A DNA stretch of 64,000 nucleotides, taken from contig CM042160.1 in NCBI GenBank assembly GCA_023376005.1, positions 82,557,776 through 82,621,775 on the forward strand. Direction: 5' to 3'. A program made the translations under genes and the position numbers. Of the stretch, positions 23,067 through 34,379 are shown in pieces. This DNA comes from Doryteuthis pealeii (taxonomy: Eukaryota > Mollusca > Cephalopoda > Myopsida > Loliginidae). Within the stretch, counting starts at the first letter, position 1; every line of letters begins with the position of its first letter. The notes under the pieces are model-generated. The model was not told where the DNA came from, did not search any database, and saw nothing but the letters and a program-made list of their open reading frames with translations.

Positions 23067-23478
23067 CCGGCACTAAAAAAAAAAAAAAAAAAAAAATAAC
23101 GATTTTAATAATATTTTTAAAAAAAAGAAGAAAAGAAGAAAATAAGAAAAATAAGAAAAAGAGGAGGAGAATTTATAAGAAATATTCAACTACTCACCGA
23201 ATATGTTTGATTTTAACCGGCCGTTTCTTGAACCGTTTTATTCTTTTCCAAAAACTCATGATATCGTAATAAAGAGTCATTCACAAAAATCAAACAAAAT
23301 CACAAGAAATAGTAGCGTAAATAAGTTTTGTTTTTGTTTGTTTGTTTGTTTTTCCGTTCAATAAATAAGAGAAAGGAAATATTCCGTCCCGTTATTTTGC
23401 CTGTTGTGGGTGACTAAGTACGAAATAAAAAAGGAAAGGATTCTTGTTGTTTTTGGCAAAGCTAAAACACTAGCACAA

Positions 23479-23724
23479 CAACAACAGCTGATTGAGGTCC
23501 TGTTCATAGAAAACTACATCAGCACGTAACAACATGCAATATTCAATTGGCAATGAGTGTGGAGTATTCGGCATGTGCTCACCACCACCACCGCCGCCGC
23601 CGCCCCGCCGTCCGTCGTCATCATCGTCCTTATTGCTGTTACTATTAAAACTAAAACGATTATTACTATTATTATTATTATATATGTTGATACGCTTGTT
23701 CCTTAATCTTCCGACCGTTATCAT
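23479..23724 (-). CDS. Candidate coding exon, GC-rich, unidentified
   Basis: A minus-strand frame encodes an Asn/Ser-rich stretch, five Asp, eight Gly, then a less repetitive end (EHMPNTPHSLPIEYCMLL) before a TAG stop. The trinucleotide runs (CCG, CAT, ATT) could produce this by chance. The last 35 residues are the only part that looks like ordinary protein. A possible AG acceptor lies at the start of the frame, with no polypyrimidine tract. No family recognised. It may simply be a trinucleotide repeat cluster. Confidence 0.2.
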
Positions 23725-24034
23725 CTTGCAAAACCCACTGGTTAAAAATCGAATCGTTCAAGATGGAATGCAAAAATGTAAATCCTGGTGTTGCTTATCC
23801 ACCGAATTCTTATTTCTTGTGAGTGTCGTCACCTCAGCTAAATAATCGACCATTATGTTCTTAACATAAAGGAAGAAAAGAACAATACGCAGAAAAAAAT
23901 ATAAGAGAGAAAGAAAGAGTGGAGGAAAGAAAGAGTAGAGGAAATATAGAGGGGGGGAGATAGCGCTAATCTGTTTCAATCGAACATGAAAAAAAAAGAA
24001 AGAAGAAAGAAAGAAAGGAGTGAGTGAGAGTTAA

Positions 24035-24200
24035 ATGAAGATAATTATACTTTTTACATATTGAACTATTTAGCAACAGCTCTTAAGTAAATATATCAAA
24101 CATTGTAATAATTAAATTATCATACTGTGGTATATCCACAGGCCCTGCTAGTTATTATTATTATTAATTATTATTATTATTATTATTATTATAACTAGAG
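24035..24200 (-). repeat. Family E repeat and (ATT)n
   Basis: CATACTGTGGTATATCCACA and ATACTTTTTACATATTGAA mark family E. It ends in about 50 bp of ATT repeats. Confidence 0.65.
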
Positions 24201-24245
24201 GTAAACTTATTAATGGTAGTTATAGATTACGGTGGCTGCCTGGCA

Positions 24246-24790
24246 TTAGTTGCTAACAACATCATCACGTTTTGTTTTTCTGTTTTTCTGATTTTTGTTT
24301 TGTTTTTTGGTTGTTATTTTTGTGGTAAAATTATTCCTTCTTTCTCTACCTGCACGGATCCGAGTTGGATATGAACGTTGTTGGTGGCAGAGGCTGGGGC
24401 AAAAGAAGGCAGGCAGAAAGAGACGGGAAAGGAGAAGGGCGTTGATTGGGCAGGATGAAAAGAGTGGATCCTGCCCTGCAACACCCCCCCAACACACACG
24501 CTCACCGATTCCTGGGTGAAGGCGAAAAAGTATCAATTTCAAAGTGAAGCAAAAGAAAAGAAAAGAAAAGAAAAAATAAAGATAAGAAAATTCGTACAAA
24601 AGGGGGAAAAAAACATTGTGAGGTATTTTATGGACGAATCGGAAAGAAGCCGGGAAAACTCTGGACTTGCTCAGTAAACAAAACATTGATCCATTTTGCC
24701 TACCCCCTCACCCACCCCCGCCCGCCCCACCATCCCTTTACAGTCGGGGAGGGGGGAGGGGGGTCGAAAAAGAAGCTTTGGCCAAATTCC
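24246..24790. other. GC-richer stretch without an identified gene
   Basis: Bases 24350-24520 and 24700-24760 are clearly GC-richer than the surroundings. Overlapping frames on both strands reach 146 codons on the minus strand, but their composition follows the DNA and no domain is recognisable. Confidence 0.35.
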
Positions 24791-24794
24791 GTGA

Positions 24795-25681
24795 ATAATG
24801 AGAGGGAGAGAGAGAGAAAGAGAAAGAGAGAGAGAGAAAGAGAGAGAGAGAGAATGACAGACGGGTGATAGAGATAGAGAGAAAGAGAGAGAGAGAGAGC
24901 GAATGAAATAGAAAGAGAGAAAGAGAATGAGAGAGTGAGAGAAAGAATGAGAGAGTGAGGAATGAGAGGGAAGGAGTAACTGAGATAATGAGAGGGGGGA
25001 GAGAGAGTTGGAGAGAGAGAGAGAGGGAATAGAGTGGGGAGAGAATGATAAAGAGGGGGGAGAGAGAATGGTAGAGTTGGAGAGAGAGAGAAGAGGAGTG
25101 TAAGATGGAGAGAGAGAAGAGGAGTGTAAGATGATAGAGAGAGTTGGAGAGAGGGGTAGAGACAATGAGAGAGGGGGTAGAGACAATGAGAGTAGAGACA
25201 ATGAGAGTGAGTGAGAGTAAGAGAGTGCAAAAATATCGAATCCTGAGAAGAGAAAGAGAAATGGTGTTGTTGGGGTGGGGGTGAGAGGGGTGGTGTGATG
25301 AAAACAAGTGTTGTGTAAAAGAAAGTCACAGTTATTGAAGCGAAAAAAAAGGAGAAAAATGGCTGAATGTGGGAATAAAACCGTGAAGAAAGTCACAGTC
25401 AACAGATTAAAATCGACCGAAGGGGGTGGATGGGGGGGGGCTTGAGGGGTGGGGGTTGTGACGTGGTGAAAGGATTAGAAAAATAGATATATTGAGAAAA
25501 CAGAAACACACTAAAGCGAGAAAAAGAGAAAGGAGTGGATGGATGAAAGAAACGAATGAAGTATAAAGTGAGGGGCGGTAAGAGGAAAGAAATGAATGAA
25601 GAGAGAGGGGTATGAGGAGGAAGAAAGAAATGAATGAGGCATAAAGAGAGGGGTAGAAGGAAGAAAAATACAATGAAGCAT

Positions 25682-25718
<37 letters not shown>

Positions 25719-25902
25719 GTAGGAAGAAAGAAATTAATGAATGAAGTATAAAGAGAAGGGTGGAAGAAAGAAAGAAATGAATAAGCTATAAAAAAGAAGA
25801 GTGGATGAAAGAGAAATGAATGAATTTTAAAGAGAGAGGGAAATTGAAGGAAGAAAGAAATCCAATAAAGTATAAAGAGAAGAGTGGAAGAAATGAATGA
25901 GT

Positions 25903-25947
<45 letters not shown>

Positions 25948-25960
25948 GGAAGGAAGAAAG
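24795..25960 (+). repeat. Purine-rich GA region
   Basis: More than 1 kb dominated by GAGA, GAAA and GGAAG units with scattered T. Long minus-strand Ser/Leu-rich frames through it are products of the CT repeat. Bases 25505-25960 include imperfect repeats of GAAAGAAATGAATGAAG-like units every 40-60 bp. Confidence 0.85.
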
Positions 25961-27100
25961 AATGAATGAGGTATGTAGTAGATAGAAGAAAAAGGGGAGT
26001 AAATGAAGTATAAAGACAGAAAAGGGTTAATTTTGAAAAAAAAAAAAAAAATGTAGAAGAAACAAAAATTGTGAGAAAAAAAAGTAGAAAAGGCGAAATA
26101 TAAAGAGTGGTGGTGGTGGGGGGGATAAATAAAATATTTTATAACAAAAAAAATTATAATTAAAAAAAAAAAATCTCAAATGTGTTAGTTTGAAAGAAAG
26201 AGAAAAAAATAAAAAACAAAAAACAAAAACAAACAAAAAAACCCCAAAAGACTGCCACAGCAATTTTCTTCATTTGGTACCAACTATGTTTAAATTCTTT
26301 TTTCTTAAAGCCTCAAAAGTTTAAGCAACAAGAAAAAAGTAAAAAAAAAGAAAAAAAAAAAAACCCAAACACACAAACAGAAAATCCTTGAATAATTCGC
26401 ATGCAGGAGGTGAAATTTCAGGTATAGGTTAACAAGCCATTTTTCCACCATTTAATCAATTTTCAGGATATTAATTTCCCGCCATTATTGAAGAAATTTT
26501 TGCTATAAACCAAAAAATCTCAAATATTATCTTTGGCCTGTGAGTCTTTTCAAACATTTCCTCTTTCACTTAGTTTTAACCCCCCAAAGCTCATTTGGTA
26601 ATTGTTACTTGAAATAATCTTTTTAGTTTAAACACAAAAAGAAAAACGCCCCCCACCCCCACAACACCCAGTTTTTCATATTCCAACCCCTTATTCATAG
26701 AAACAAAATAAATAGAAATTATATAATTGTGGGGAGGCAAAAACCCAAACAAAACCTGGTGAAAAGAAAAAAAAAATAAAGAAAAAAATAAAGAAAAAAA
26801 ATAAAGAAAAATAAAGAAAAAAATAAAAATAAAGAAAAACGAAAAAGAAAAAAAAGTTGCAATAAAAATAAAGCCAATCTGGGGTTCACACAAAATTTAA
26901 AAAAAGAAAGAAAATAAGAACCTCCAAACACCATTAAAATCTGGTGGTAGTTTTTGCAGTTTCCTAAAAGAATAAAAAAAATTCAAAATTTATTCAAACT
27001 TAGACAAGAAGTTTAGAAATTCCCTCACTAAAAACTTTTCCTCATGGAGTGTGAAGTTTTCACTCCAATCAGAAAGAAATATTTCAACGCAAATAATATG
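25961..27100. other. A-rich stretch, no gene seen
   Basis: Many A runs and AAATAAAG units (26765-26850). No recognised repeat family. Confidence 0.4.
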
Positions 27101-27129
27101 AGGGTCCAGTTTGAAAATACTAATATGGA

Positions 27130-27400
27130 TGACATTTTATCCTTCTTGAGAGAAATAAAAATATTAGTATTATCTGCGTTATTCGGACTATTGTCCCCAT
27201 CTTCATTGTTACTTGTACAACGTTTCAGCCAATATGCCCTCCGGCCTTCTTCAGGTATTTCTTGTCGGACTCGAAGATGGGGACAATAGTCCAAATAACG
27301 CAGATAATACTAATCTTCAAGCCTCATCTCAAACATTCAGAGAAATAAAAATATATCAAAAAATTATGAATCAGATAGAAGATACATCCACAAAATCCAT
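27130..27400. mobile_element. Family P foldback, compact copy
   Basis: Arms of about 45 bp pair around 27145-27205 and 27270-27315 (ATCTGCGTTATTCGGACTAT with its complement; CCCCATCTTC/GAAGATGGGG). The left arm carries on the minus strand a hammerhead-like core: CUGAAGA, a GGCC-type stem II, GAAAC and GUUGUA. No stem I partner is seen. The right end has CCTCATCTCAAACATTCAGA, shared by other P copies. Confidence 0.6.
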
Positions 27401-27544
27401 CTACAAAAATACACCTGTAAAGGAAACTTGAGTACCAACTATTATTTCACAATCTAACAGTTTTTGGCATTAAATAACCCACAGGATTACTATTACCCTT
27501 AAACAAACCAAACTGAACAAAGTTAATGAAAATTATTTATACCA

Positions 27545-28080
27545 ATTATATATAAGTCAAGGTACCACTGTAATATTTTTCTTTGGCAAAATAAATTTGG
27601 AAACTTAAATGTTTTTAGTGAATTTATTAACATAAGCGTATTTGAAGCTTGCTCGTACCTCAAATTTTAGCGCTCAACAACAAAAAAAAAAAAAATCGAC
27701 CAAGTGACAACTTGTTTTGTGGAAAATTTTTAAGTTTGGACACTCGTAGGTCAAAGATACTACTGCAATATCTTTCTTTGGCAAAATAAATTTAAAAACT
27801 TGAATGTCTTTAGCGAATTTATTAACATAAGCGTATCTGAAGCTTGCTCATACTGCAAATTTCATCTCTCAACAAAAAGCAAAAAAATAAATAAATAAAT
27901 AAATAACAGCTTGTAATTTTGAGAACTCAAGTTTGGGCAAACTTAAGTCACCTTGACTGTAATATTTTGGAAACTTTAATGCTTTTAGGGAATTTATTAA
28001 CATAAGCATAACCAAAATTTGGTCCTTCCACAAATTTTATCTCTCAACAAAAGCAAAAAAAAAAAAAAAAAAAGTAATAA
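27545..28080 (+). repeat. Three tandem copies of a unit of about 200 bp
   Basis: GAATTTATTAACATAAGC, GCTTGCTC and CTCTCAACAA recur in order at about 27615, 27815 and 27985. The third copy is interrupted by the element at 28082-28578 and resumes after it (GGTACCACTGTA near 28645). Confidence 0.75.
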
Positions 28081-28081
28081 A

Positions 28082-28578
28082 AAATTTGGTAATTTATGAG
28101 GAAGTGCGTCCCGGTCTCCTGCCTCAAAAATTGCTACCCATTGACTATCAAAATAACAACCCCAGCTCGTCGTAATTCTTGTTTATTTATCGTAATTCTT
28201 GTTTAGATATGAAGATGGATATATAGTTTGGAATAGACTGAGATAGATAGATAGATAGATAACCAAACAAAATAATATAGATAGATATGAACAAATGGAG
28301 ATAGATATTTTCGACAAGTAAATGTATTGGGGGGGGGGTTGCTTCTTTTTTTGTCGTAATTCTTGTTTATTTAAACTAAAAACAAGACATTAAACAAACA
28401 TGAATTTGAAAAAATCTTAGTATTTAAAGTAATATAGATAAATATGAACAAATTGAGATAGATATGAAGATGGATAATTTTGAATAGACTGAGCTGTGGT
28501 CGTTATTTTAATAGTCACCGGGTAGCAATTTTTGAGGCAGGAGACCGGGACGCACTTCCTCATAAATTACCAAAAATT
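28082..28578. mobile_element. Terminal-inverted-repeat element nested in a tandem repeat
   Basis: Terminal arms of about 85 bp pair 28082-28165 with 28492-28578 (AATTTATGAGGAAGTGCGTC, GGTCTCCTGCCTCAAAAATT and complements). The interior has repeated GTCGTAATTCTTGTTTA and (GATA)n but no frame. It is a non-autonomous DNA transposon by structure; the class is not assignable. Confidence 0.7.
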
Positions 28579-28649
28579 TAAAAAAACAACCAAGTAAGAA
28601 CTTGTAACTCTGTGAACTTGTAAGTTTGGCTACTCATAAGCAAAGGTAC

Positions 28650-29242
28650 CACTGTATTTGGCCGCTGTATAAGCCTGATCCTGTTTTATAAGCTTGATCC
28701 CTTGGTTTATTTTGGCCTTTGGCTGTTTGGGTCTTTTTTTTGGGGGGGAGGGTGCAAGAAAAAAAAACTGTTTATCTTTAATTCTACTAGCATTGCTTTC
28801 ATCTTCAGTTATTTTCTAATCAATTTTGTTTTCTTTCATGATTATAAAAAATTAAAAAAACGAATGCAAATACCTTTCATTCCATTCATTTCAAAATGGG
28901 TTGAAGAATAAAAAAAAATACAAAAAAAGAAAAAGTTCTCACTTTTGCTTAGACAGGAATTTTAGAATTGGTACGGAATTCTTTAAGAGAATCAAGAAAT
29001 TGATAGTCTGCATTCTTATAAAAATAAAAAAAAAACCAACCCCAAAATACTTTTAGATTAAAAGATATTAAATATCTGTGTTAATAAAAAAAGATGAAAC
29101 CTGGTAATAAAACAAAAGAAATATTTCAATTAGTCCAGAACAGAACAGAACAAAACCAAAGAGAAGAAGATTGTGTTGCACCAATTTTCTGGGTGACAGC
29201 CTTTCTATTCTGGAAAGATCAACAATGGGAATCCTGGCTACA
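28650..29242. other. Unassigned stretch
   Basis: No gene or known local repeat. A (TA)n run at 29243-29270 starts the next element. Confidence 0.4.
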
Positions 29243-29243
29243 T

Positions 29244-29274
<31 letters not shown>

Positions 29275-29725
29275 CTTAATATACCAAGCGTGTTGGTAAA
29301 TCCTTGTGGTGAGAAAAAACCCAGCAAATAGTTTGATTGTAAAAATATACTACCAAACATCAACCGGGGAGAAAAAATTTTTGAAAAAAAAGAAAAGACC
29401 AAGATATTCATACCAACAAAAAATAATCTATTGGTACAGTATTTGGCCAAAAGAAAAAAAACAATTTATATGTATATATATATATATATGTATATAAGAT
29501 ATATATATATTCATATAACCGCTAGGAGAAAGCTAATAAGTAAAAAGTGCTCGATACCTAAGTAGAGCCAATAATAAAGATAATCTAATGAGTCAGACGA
29601 ACCTACTATTAGTTTCGCATAAAGCTCTTCAGGGCTAAAATCTGACTCAGTCAGATTTTAGCCCTGAAGAGCTTTATGCAAAACTAATAGTAGGTTCGTC
29701 TGACTCATTAGATTATCTTTATATA
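29275..29725. mobile_element. Hammerhead-bearing element, family 4
   Basis: The left part (29285-29560) matches 41101-41350 (GTGAGAAAAAACCCAGCAAA, ATACTACCAAACATCAACCG). The right part, 29580-29720, is a palindrome centred near 29650 with arms of about 65 bp, each holding a hammerhead motif directed outward. (TA)n borders both ends. Confidence 0.65.
29600..29636 (-). ncRNA. Type I hammerhead ribozyme, family 4
   Basis: Minus strand: stem I AGCC/GGUU, core CUGAAGA (complement of 29626-29632), a short stem II GC-UUUAU-GC, GAAA, stem III ACU-AAU-AGU, cleavage after GUA. The mirrored plus-strand copy (29660-29705) has GCAAAAC where GCGAAAC is required, so the G12 position is lost and that copy should be inactive. 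Confidence 0.65.
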
Positions 29726-30065
29726 TATAATATAGCTGAGTGAATCAATGGTTGTTTGCAAAAGGCTTTTTTTCCTGTTTAGCTTAATGACAAAATTCAT
29801 ATCAAAATATTCCTTACTTCTAGGATTGAGTTATGTTTGAAAAAAAATTCATTTTAATTGGCTCTAATTAGTTGTAATTTGCAATTAAGTCAAACAGAAC
29901 ACAAATAAAGATATGAATAGGTGTGAGGTTATTCATAATTGTATTTGTAGTCGAGTCATTACTAATCGAGTAGTAAGTCATACTGTTTGGAGAACTGCGC
30001 GTTGACTATTATTTGTATTCCTGTATAAAAAGCAATAAACCATTTTACCGGATTTTCAATGTTGT
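29726..30065. other. Unassigned stretch with TATA and polyA-like signals
   Basis: TATAAAAAGCAATAAACC near 30023-30040 resembles the end of an LTR, but no terminal repeat pair was found. Confidence 0.25.
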
Positions 30066-30183
30066 TAATCGATTAAATTAGTCACAACAAAATCCAGACT
30101 CAAGATCCCATGAGGCTAATGGATGCCAGTCAGATGCATCTGAATCCGAGAGACAAACTTTAAAAAATATTGATAAAAGTTTG

Positions 30184-30216
<33 letters not shown>

Positions 30217-30720
30217 TTAAATGACATTGAAAAAACAAACATAAACGTCAACTATTAAATAGCGAGTTTATTCCTTGCTCGATTCCCTTGCGGCCTTGTG
30301 TCACATCCTGCATGTGTCAAATGGGTTGGGTTGGGCAAATATCTAACCTTGGAGAAGGTATGAATCCAACTATTCTCCCTCTAGCCTATTGGTAAATAGT
30401 AGGGCAGACTGGACTCTTTAGTATGGCAATTGGTCTAGGAGAAATAAAACTCTGAATTCAAATCAGTTGTAGACCTGGAGTGGGATGGGCTCCACCAGGC
30501 TATTATTGGCCTATACACATTACAGGTGTCAACTTGTTAAACTTTGCTTAGAAATTGACCTTGTGTCGCATCCTGCTTGTGCGGAGAGGTTGGGTAAATC
30601 CAAACTCGGGATTATGAGATTAATGGATGCCAGCAAGATGCACATGGTGTGCATCCCAATCTGAGAGACAAACTTTATAAAAATATTGATAAAAGTTATA
30701 AAAAAAAATTTTTTTTTAAA
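30066..30720 (+). repeat. Family L duplicate flanking a SINE C
   Basis: Bases 30078-30190 and 30595-30705 are diverged direct repeats (TAATGGATGCCAG, GAGAGACAAACTTTA, AATATTGATAAAAGTT), each ending in an A run. SINE C body sequence lies between them at 30349-30595. Confidence 0.6.
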
Positions 30721-30769
30721 TTCTGCACCCCCCCCAAAAAAACCCCAATTCAGTGGAGAAAATAATGCA

Positions 30770-30797
30770 GTGGAAAAAAAAGCAAAAAAAAAAAAAA

Positions 30798-30829
<32 letters not shown>

Positions 30830-30842
30830 GCAAAAAAAAAAA
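30770..30842 (+). repeat. Poly(A) with GC interruptions
   Basis: A run of about 70 bp broken by AGC three times. Confidence 0.8.
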
Positions 30843-31299
30843 CCTTCAATAATGTCAGCTACTGACATTTTAGAAAAATCTTCTCATTTGAATAATAAGT
30901 GGAATAATCCGAGCAGAAAGAATTTCACCAAGACAATTATTCAAAAATGTTTAGTTTAATGTTTACAGATTTTTTTTTGGGGGGGGGGGCGAGAGAGAGG
31001 AGGGTAACGGGCCGGTTGAAGAAGATAATGTAAATTTTTTTTTGTTTTATTTATTTTTCTTCTTTTTTTTTTTTAATTAAAAATACCCTTTATATTCACT
31101 TTTTTTTCTAGGTAGAATTTATTTTGCTATTCTAGATAACAAAATGAGGAAATCGAGGAAAAAAAAAATTCAGTTGGTAACAGGATCTTCATTTTCTCCT
31201 TACCCAACATTTTCATTCCTCTTATCTTAGAACTTTTTTTTTTTTATTTGAGTTCTTAAAAAAAATTGAAAAAGTAAATAAAAAAAAAAATTGGCTAAT

Positions 31300-31640
31300 T
31301 TGGTATTTCGGACTGTTGTCCTCATCTTTATTGTGCATAAACACAACATTCATATCAAAGTAACCTTGGGCTCTGTTCAGATGTTTTTTTTGTTTTTTTT
31401 TAATCACCTTAAGATAAGTTTGGAGGCATTTATACTGCTTGGACCACCCTTGAGCAAATTGTAATGATTTGAGCTCCAAAATAATGTTTGAATTCTCGGA
31501 AAATCATCTGAAGATTACTTATTTTAAGGTAATTTAAAAAAAAGAAAAAAAAACCACCAAAAAAACATCTGAACAGAGCCCAAGCTTACTGTGGCCTGTA
31601 CGCTGTGTTTTTATACAATAAAGATGAGGACAACAGTGTG
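31300..31640. mobile_element. Family P foldback with A/T-rich loop
   Basis: Left arm 31300-31420 and right arm 31505-31640 are inverted (GGACTGTTGTCCTCATC with complement, CTGAACAGAGCCCAAG). The hammerhead-like core is decayed to CUGAACAGAG. The same end sequence appears in the giant inverted repeat at 3225-3300. Confidence 0.6.
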
Positions 31641-31643
31641 AAA

Positions 31644-32170
31644 GGGCTGGTTTAGCTCAGTCGGTAGAGCGTGCACATAGGAACCACCAGGTTCCTTGTT
31701 CAATACCGATCCTCATCTACTCAGTGTACGAGTAGCACGGGTCAGAGTGGACCAGGGAGCAATGGTGATGAAGGGGTGCTCCACATTCCCCAAACCTCCA
31801 AAACTAGAACTTCACCATCAGATAGAGTTTAACGTTATACCCAGGACATGTAGACCCTCAGTCACCTCCTTCTAGCACCCATATGATGAAAAGGGGTTGG
31901 GGCTTGCCATAAGGGCAATAGGGTTGGGAAAATCATATAGGTGCTAGGGCTTGACATGACCAGCCGATTGATCGGAGGGGGCCTCTCCGACCACCGTCTA
32001 GCCCAAGATAGAGCCAAAGTGGAGTATTGCATGTCATGAACTGCTCATCAACCCGGGTTCTATCCTTAAGCATCACGGGTCGCCACCCACGGCCAATAGG
32101 TGGCCCCCTTGGGGGAGTCTTAACTCTCTGCAGAGGTGCATTCTAACGCCCCAGCCGACAGGGCAGCAGG
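31644..32170 (+). repeat. SINE A head fused to repeat D
   Basis: Bases 31644-31740 are the tRNA-like head of SINE A (TTTAGCTCAGTCGGTAGAGC and a B box near GTTCAATACC). At AGTAGCACGG the sequence switches to repeat D (GTCAGAGTGGACCAGGGAGC) and follows it to 32170, including CGATTGATCGGAGGGGG. The switch lies at a GGG shared by both families. Confidence 0.75.
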
Positions 32171-32617
32171 GAAACTGTTCCTGTGTCTATTGGCAACACT
32201 GTTGTATATGTGGGCACCTCGCTGCCATGCCCAATCTTGGTTTGGCAGTTGTTTCGGATGGAGCTCCCAATTGATGCTTGAAGTTCAGGCAGTTGTTTGA
32301 ATGTAAAAGGTATTAAACTGATTGAAATTCATTGCCAATTAATGGAAGTGTATGGCAAGTCGTGCATGGATGTCAAAAACGTCTGCAAGTGTTGCAGTGT
32401 GTATGCAATGCTTCCTCAATTAGCGATGGCTGATTAATTGCGATAGTATTGAAGGGATTGCCTTTGAATTTTAAACATTTCACCACAGTGATAACTCAAA
32501 AAAGAAAAAGCCTAACATTTACCGAGTTTAAAGTGAATTTTTAGAAGCTATGAAAAGACAGATAAAATGTGTTCCACGCAGAGTCTATAAGTTTAAGTGG
32601 TGGACTTCAGCACACCT
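32171..32617. other. Unassigned stretch
   Basis: No repeat family or gene recognised. Composition is less AT-biased than the average here. Confidence 0.35.
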
Positions 32618-32631
32618 TATATATCCAAAAC

Positions 32632-32759
32632 CAGGGCACCTCATATGGTGTAATGGTTAGCAAGCTAGACACGCAAACCATTGTTAGTGAGTTCGATTCT
32701 CACTGGGCGCCCCATAATTCTGGCCTTGTACCACATCTAAGCTAAGCTTAGTAAATAAC
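32632..32759 (+). repeat. SINE B with perfect target-site duplication
   Basis: A 128-bp element with A-box region TGGTGTAATGGTTAGCAAGC and B box GAGTTCGATTCTC. It is flanked by the direct repeat TATATATCCAAAAC at 32618-32631 and 32760-32773. This defines the true ends of SINE B and shows LINE-type target-primed insertion. Confidence 0.9.
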
Positions 32760-33027
32760 TATATATCCAAAACAATCCAGACATGGTGGTAAGCTGGTAT
32801 GACATGGGAATACAAAAACTGCCACAATGCCTATGAAAATGCATGGACTGTATGGCAATTATGTAGAAAAATAGATACATGTTGAAACTTTAAAATAATG
32901 TAAACATTATTTACAATAAACAATATACATTTCTGTGATTTCTAAATATTTTGCAGACCTTACTTTTGGGATTACCCTCTTATGCTAAAGATCTATACAA
33001 TAATTTTTCATAACGTCTCACTCAAAG

Positions 33028-33545
33028 TGCCTCTTATGGCAGAATGATTAGCAAGCTGAACTAGCAGACTGTTACAAGTGGATTTGACTGATTGATTTTA
33101 ATGGCATGTCAACTCATTTGGGGTTATTCTGTACCTAGAGGTTAGGGAATTGCACTCATTGTAGGTTCATATTATTCTTTATGTAGTTGTTTCTTAAGAA
33201 CTTTTTATTTTTACGACCATGTACACAAAAAAATAAATTAAAAAACTACACAAAAAATGTAAATGAAGGTGATTCTCTAACCTCTAGGCATAAAATAACC
33301 CTAGACAGTTTGACATGCCAGTAAAATCAATCAAATTTCTTTGTTTAATGGCATATCAAACTTTATGGGTTTTTCAATGCCAAATCCATCCTTGTAGAAG
33401 AAAAGGGATAGCTGGAGTGATAAGGGGTTTCATACCTTTCCCAAGCGTATTAGTTTGAAAGTAAATGCAAATAGCATGACTGGAGTTTGAACTCGCTATG
33501 ATGTTACGCTCCACCACATTATCCATTACACCACAGGGACCCCCC
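33028..33545. repeat. SINE B head, family M pieces and family K SINE
   Basis: Bases 33028-33095 are a worn SINE B head. Bases 33095-33360 hold two inverted family M pieces (TAGAGGTTAGGGAATTGC and its complement). Bases 33405-33545 are a minus-strand family K copy with GGAGTTTGAACTCGC. Confidence 0.55.
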
Positions 33546-33574
33546 CCCCCGAGTTCTGGACAGACGTATTCTTC

Positions 33575-33785
33575 TATTATGATAGCAGGACCCGTGGATA
33601 TACCACAGTATGATAATTGAATTTTTACGTTTGATATGTTCACTTAAGAGCTATTGCTAAATACTTCAACATGTAAAAATTATAATAATCTTGATTTAAC
33701 TCTCACTCACTCTTTTTTTCTTTCTTTCCTTCTTTTCATTATAGTTGATTGTAACAGATTAGTGTTATTGTTTTCACGTTCTCAC
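33575..33785 (+). repeat. Family E repeat
   Basis: GATATACCACAGTATGATAA, CACTTAAGAGCTATTGC and GTAAAAATTATAATAATCTT are in the same order as at 46610-46915. It ends directly in a CT-rich tract. Confidence 0.7.
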
Positions 33786-34172
33786 CCCCTCTCTCTTTCT
33801 CCTTCTCTCTCTCCTTCTCTTTCTCTCTATCTCTCTCCTTCTCTTTCTCTATTCTCTCTCCTTTCTCTATCTCTCTCCTTCTCTTTCTCTTTCTCTCTCC
33901 TTCTCTTTCTCTTTCTCTCTCCTTCTCTTTCTCTCTTCTCTCTCTTCTCTTTCTCTATCTCACTCCTTCTCTCTATCTCACTCCTTCTCTTCCTCTATCT
34001 CTCTTCTCTCTCTCTATCACTCCTTCTCTCTATCACTCCTTCTCTCTATCTTTCTCCTTCTCTTTCCTTCTCTTTCTCTCTATCTTTCTCCTCTCTCTCT
34101 CTCTATCTTTCTCCTTCTCTCTATCTTTCTCCTTCTCCCTCTCTCTCTATCTTTCTCTTTCTTTCTTATATT
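33785..34172 (+). repeat. Homopyrimidine CT-rich tract
   Basis: About 390 bp of CTCTCT, CTTTCT and TATCTCT units. A plus-strand Ser/Leu/Phe frame runs through it only because the repeat lacks stop codons. Confidence 0.9.
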
Positions 34173-34379
34173 TTTTCTATGTAACCTATTCTTTTCTTTA
34201 TTTATAATAAATGGAATAGTCCATTATTCAGCTGAGGTGACAACACTCATAAGAAATAAGAATTTGGAGGATAAGCAACAGCAGGTAATCAGAATTGACA
34301 TTTTCGCATTTCTTCTTGGATGATTTGGACGGTCTTATTTTTAACCAGAGGGTGTTGCAAGATGGCAACAAAGCATCGG

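Noticed and set aside
24671..25402. Minus-strand frames up to 243 codons rich in Ser and Leu
   Set aside because: Pyrimidine-repeat translation in three frames at once; no non-repetitive domain.
31644..31740. tRNA gene suggested by an A box and B box
   Set aside because: Part of SINE A. The acceptor stem and anticodon arm do not pair as a tRNA and many dispersed copies exist.
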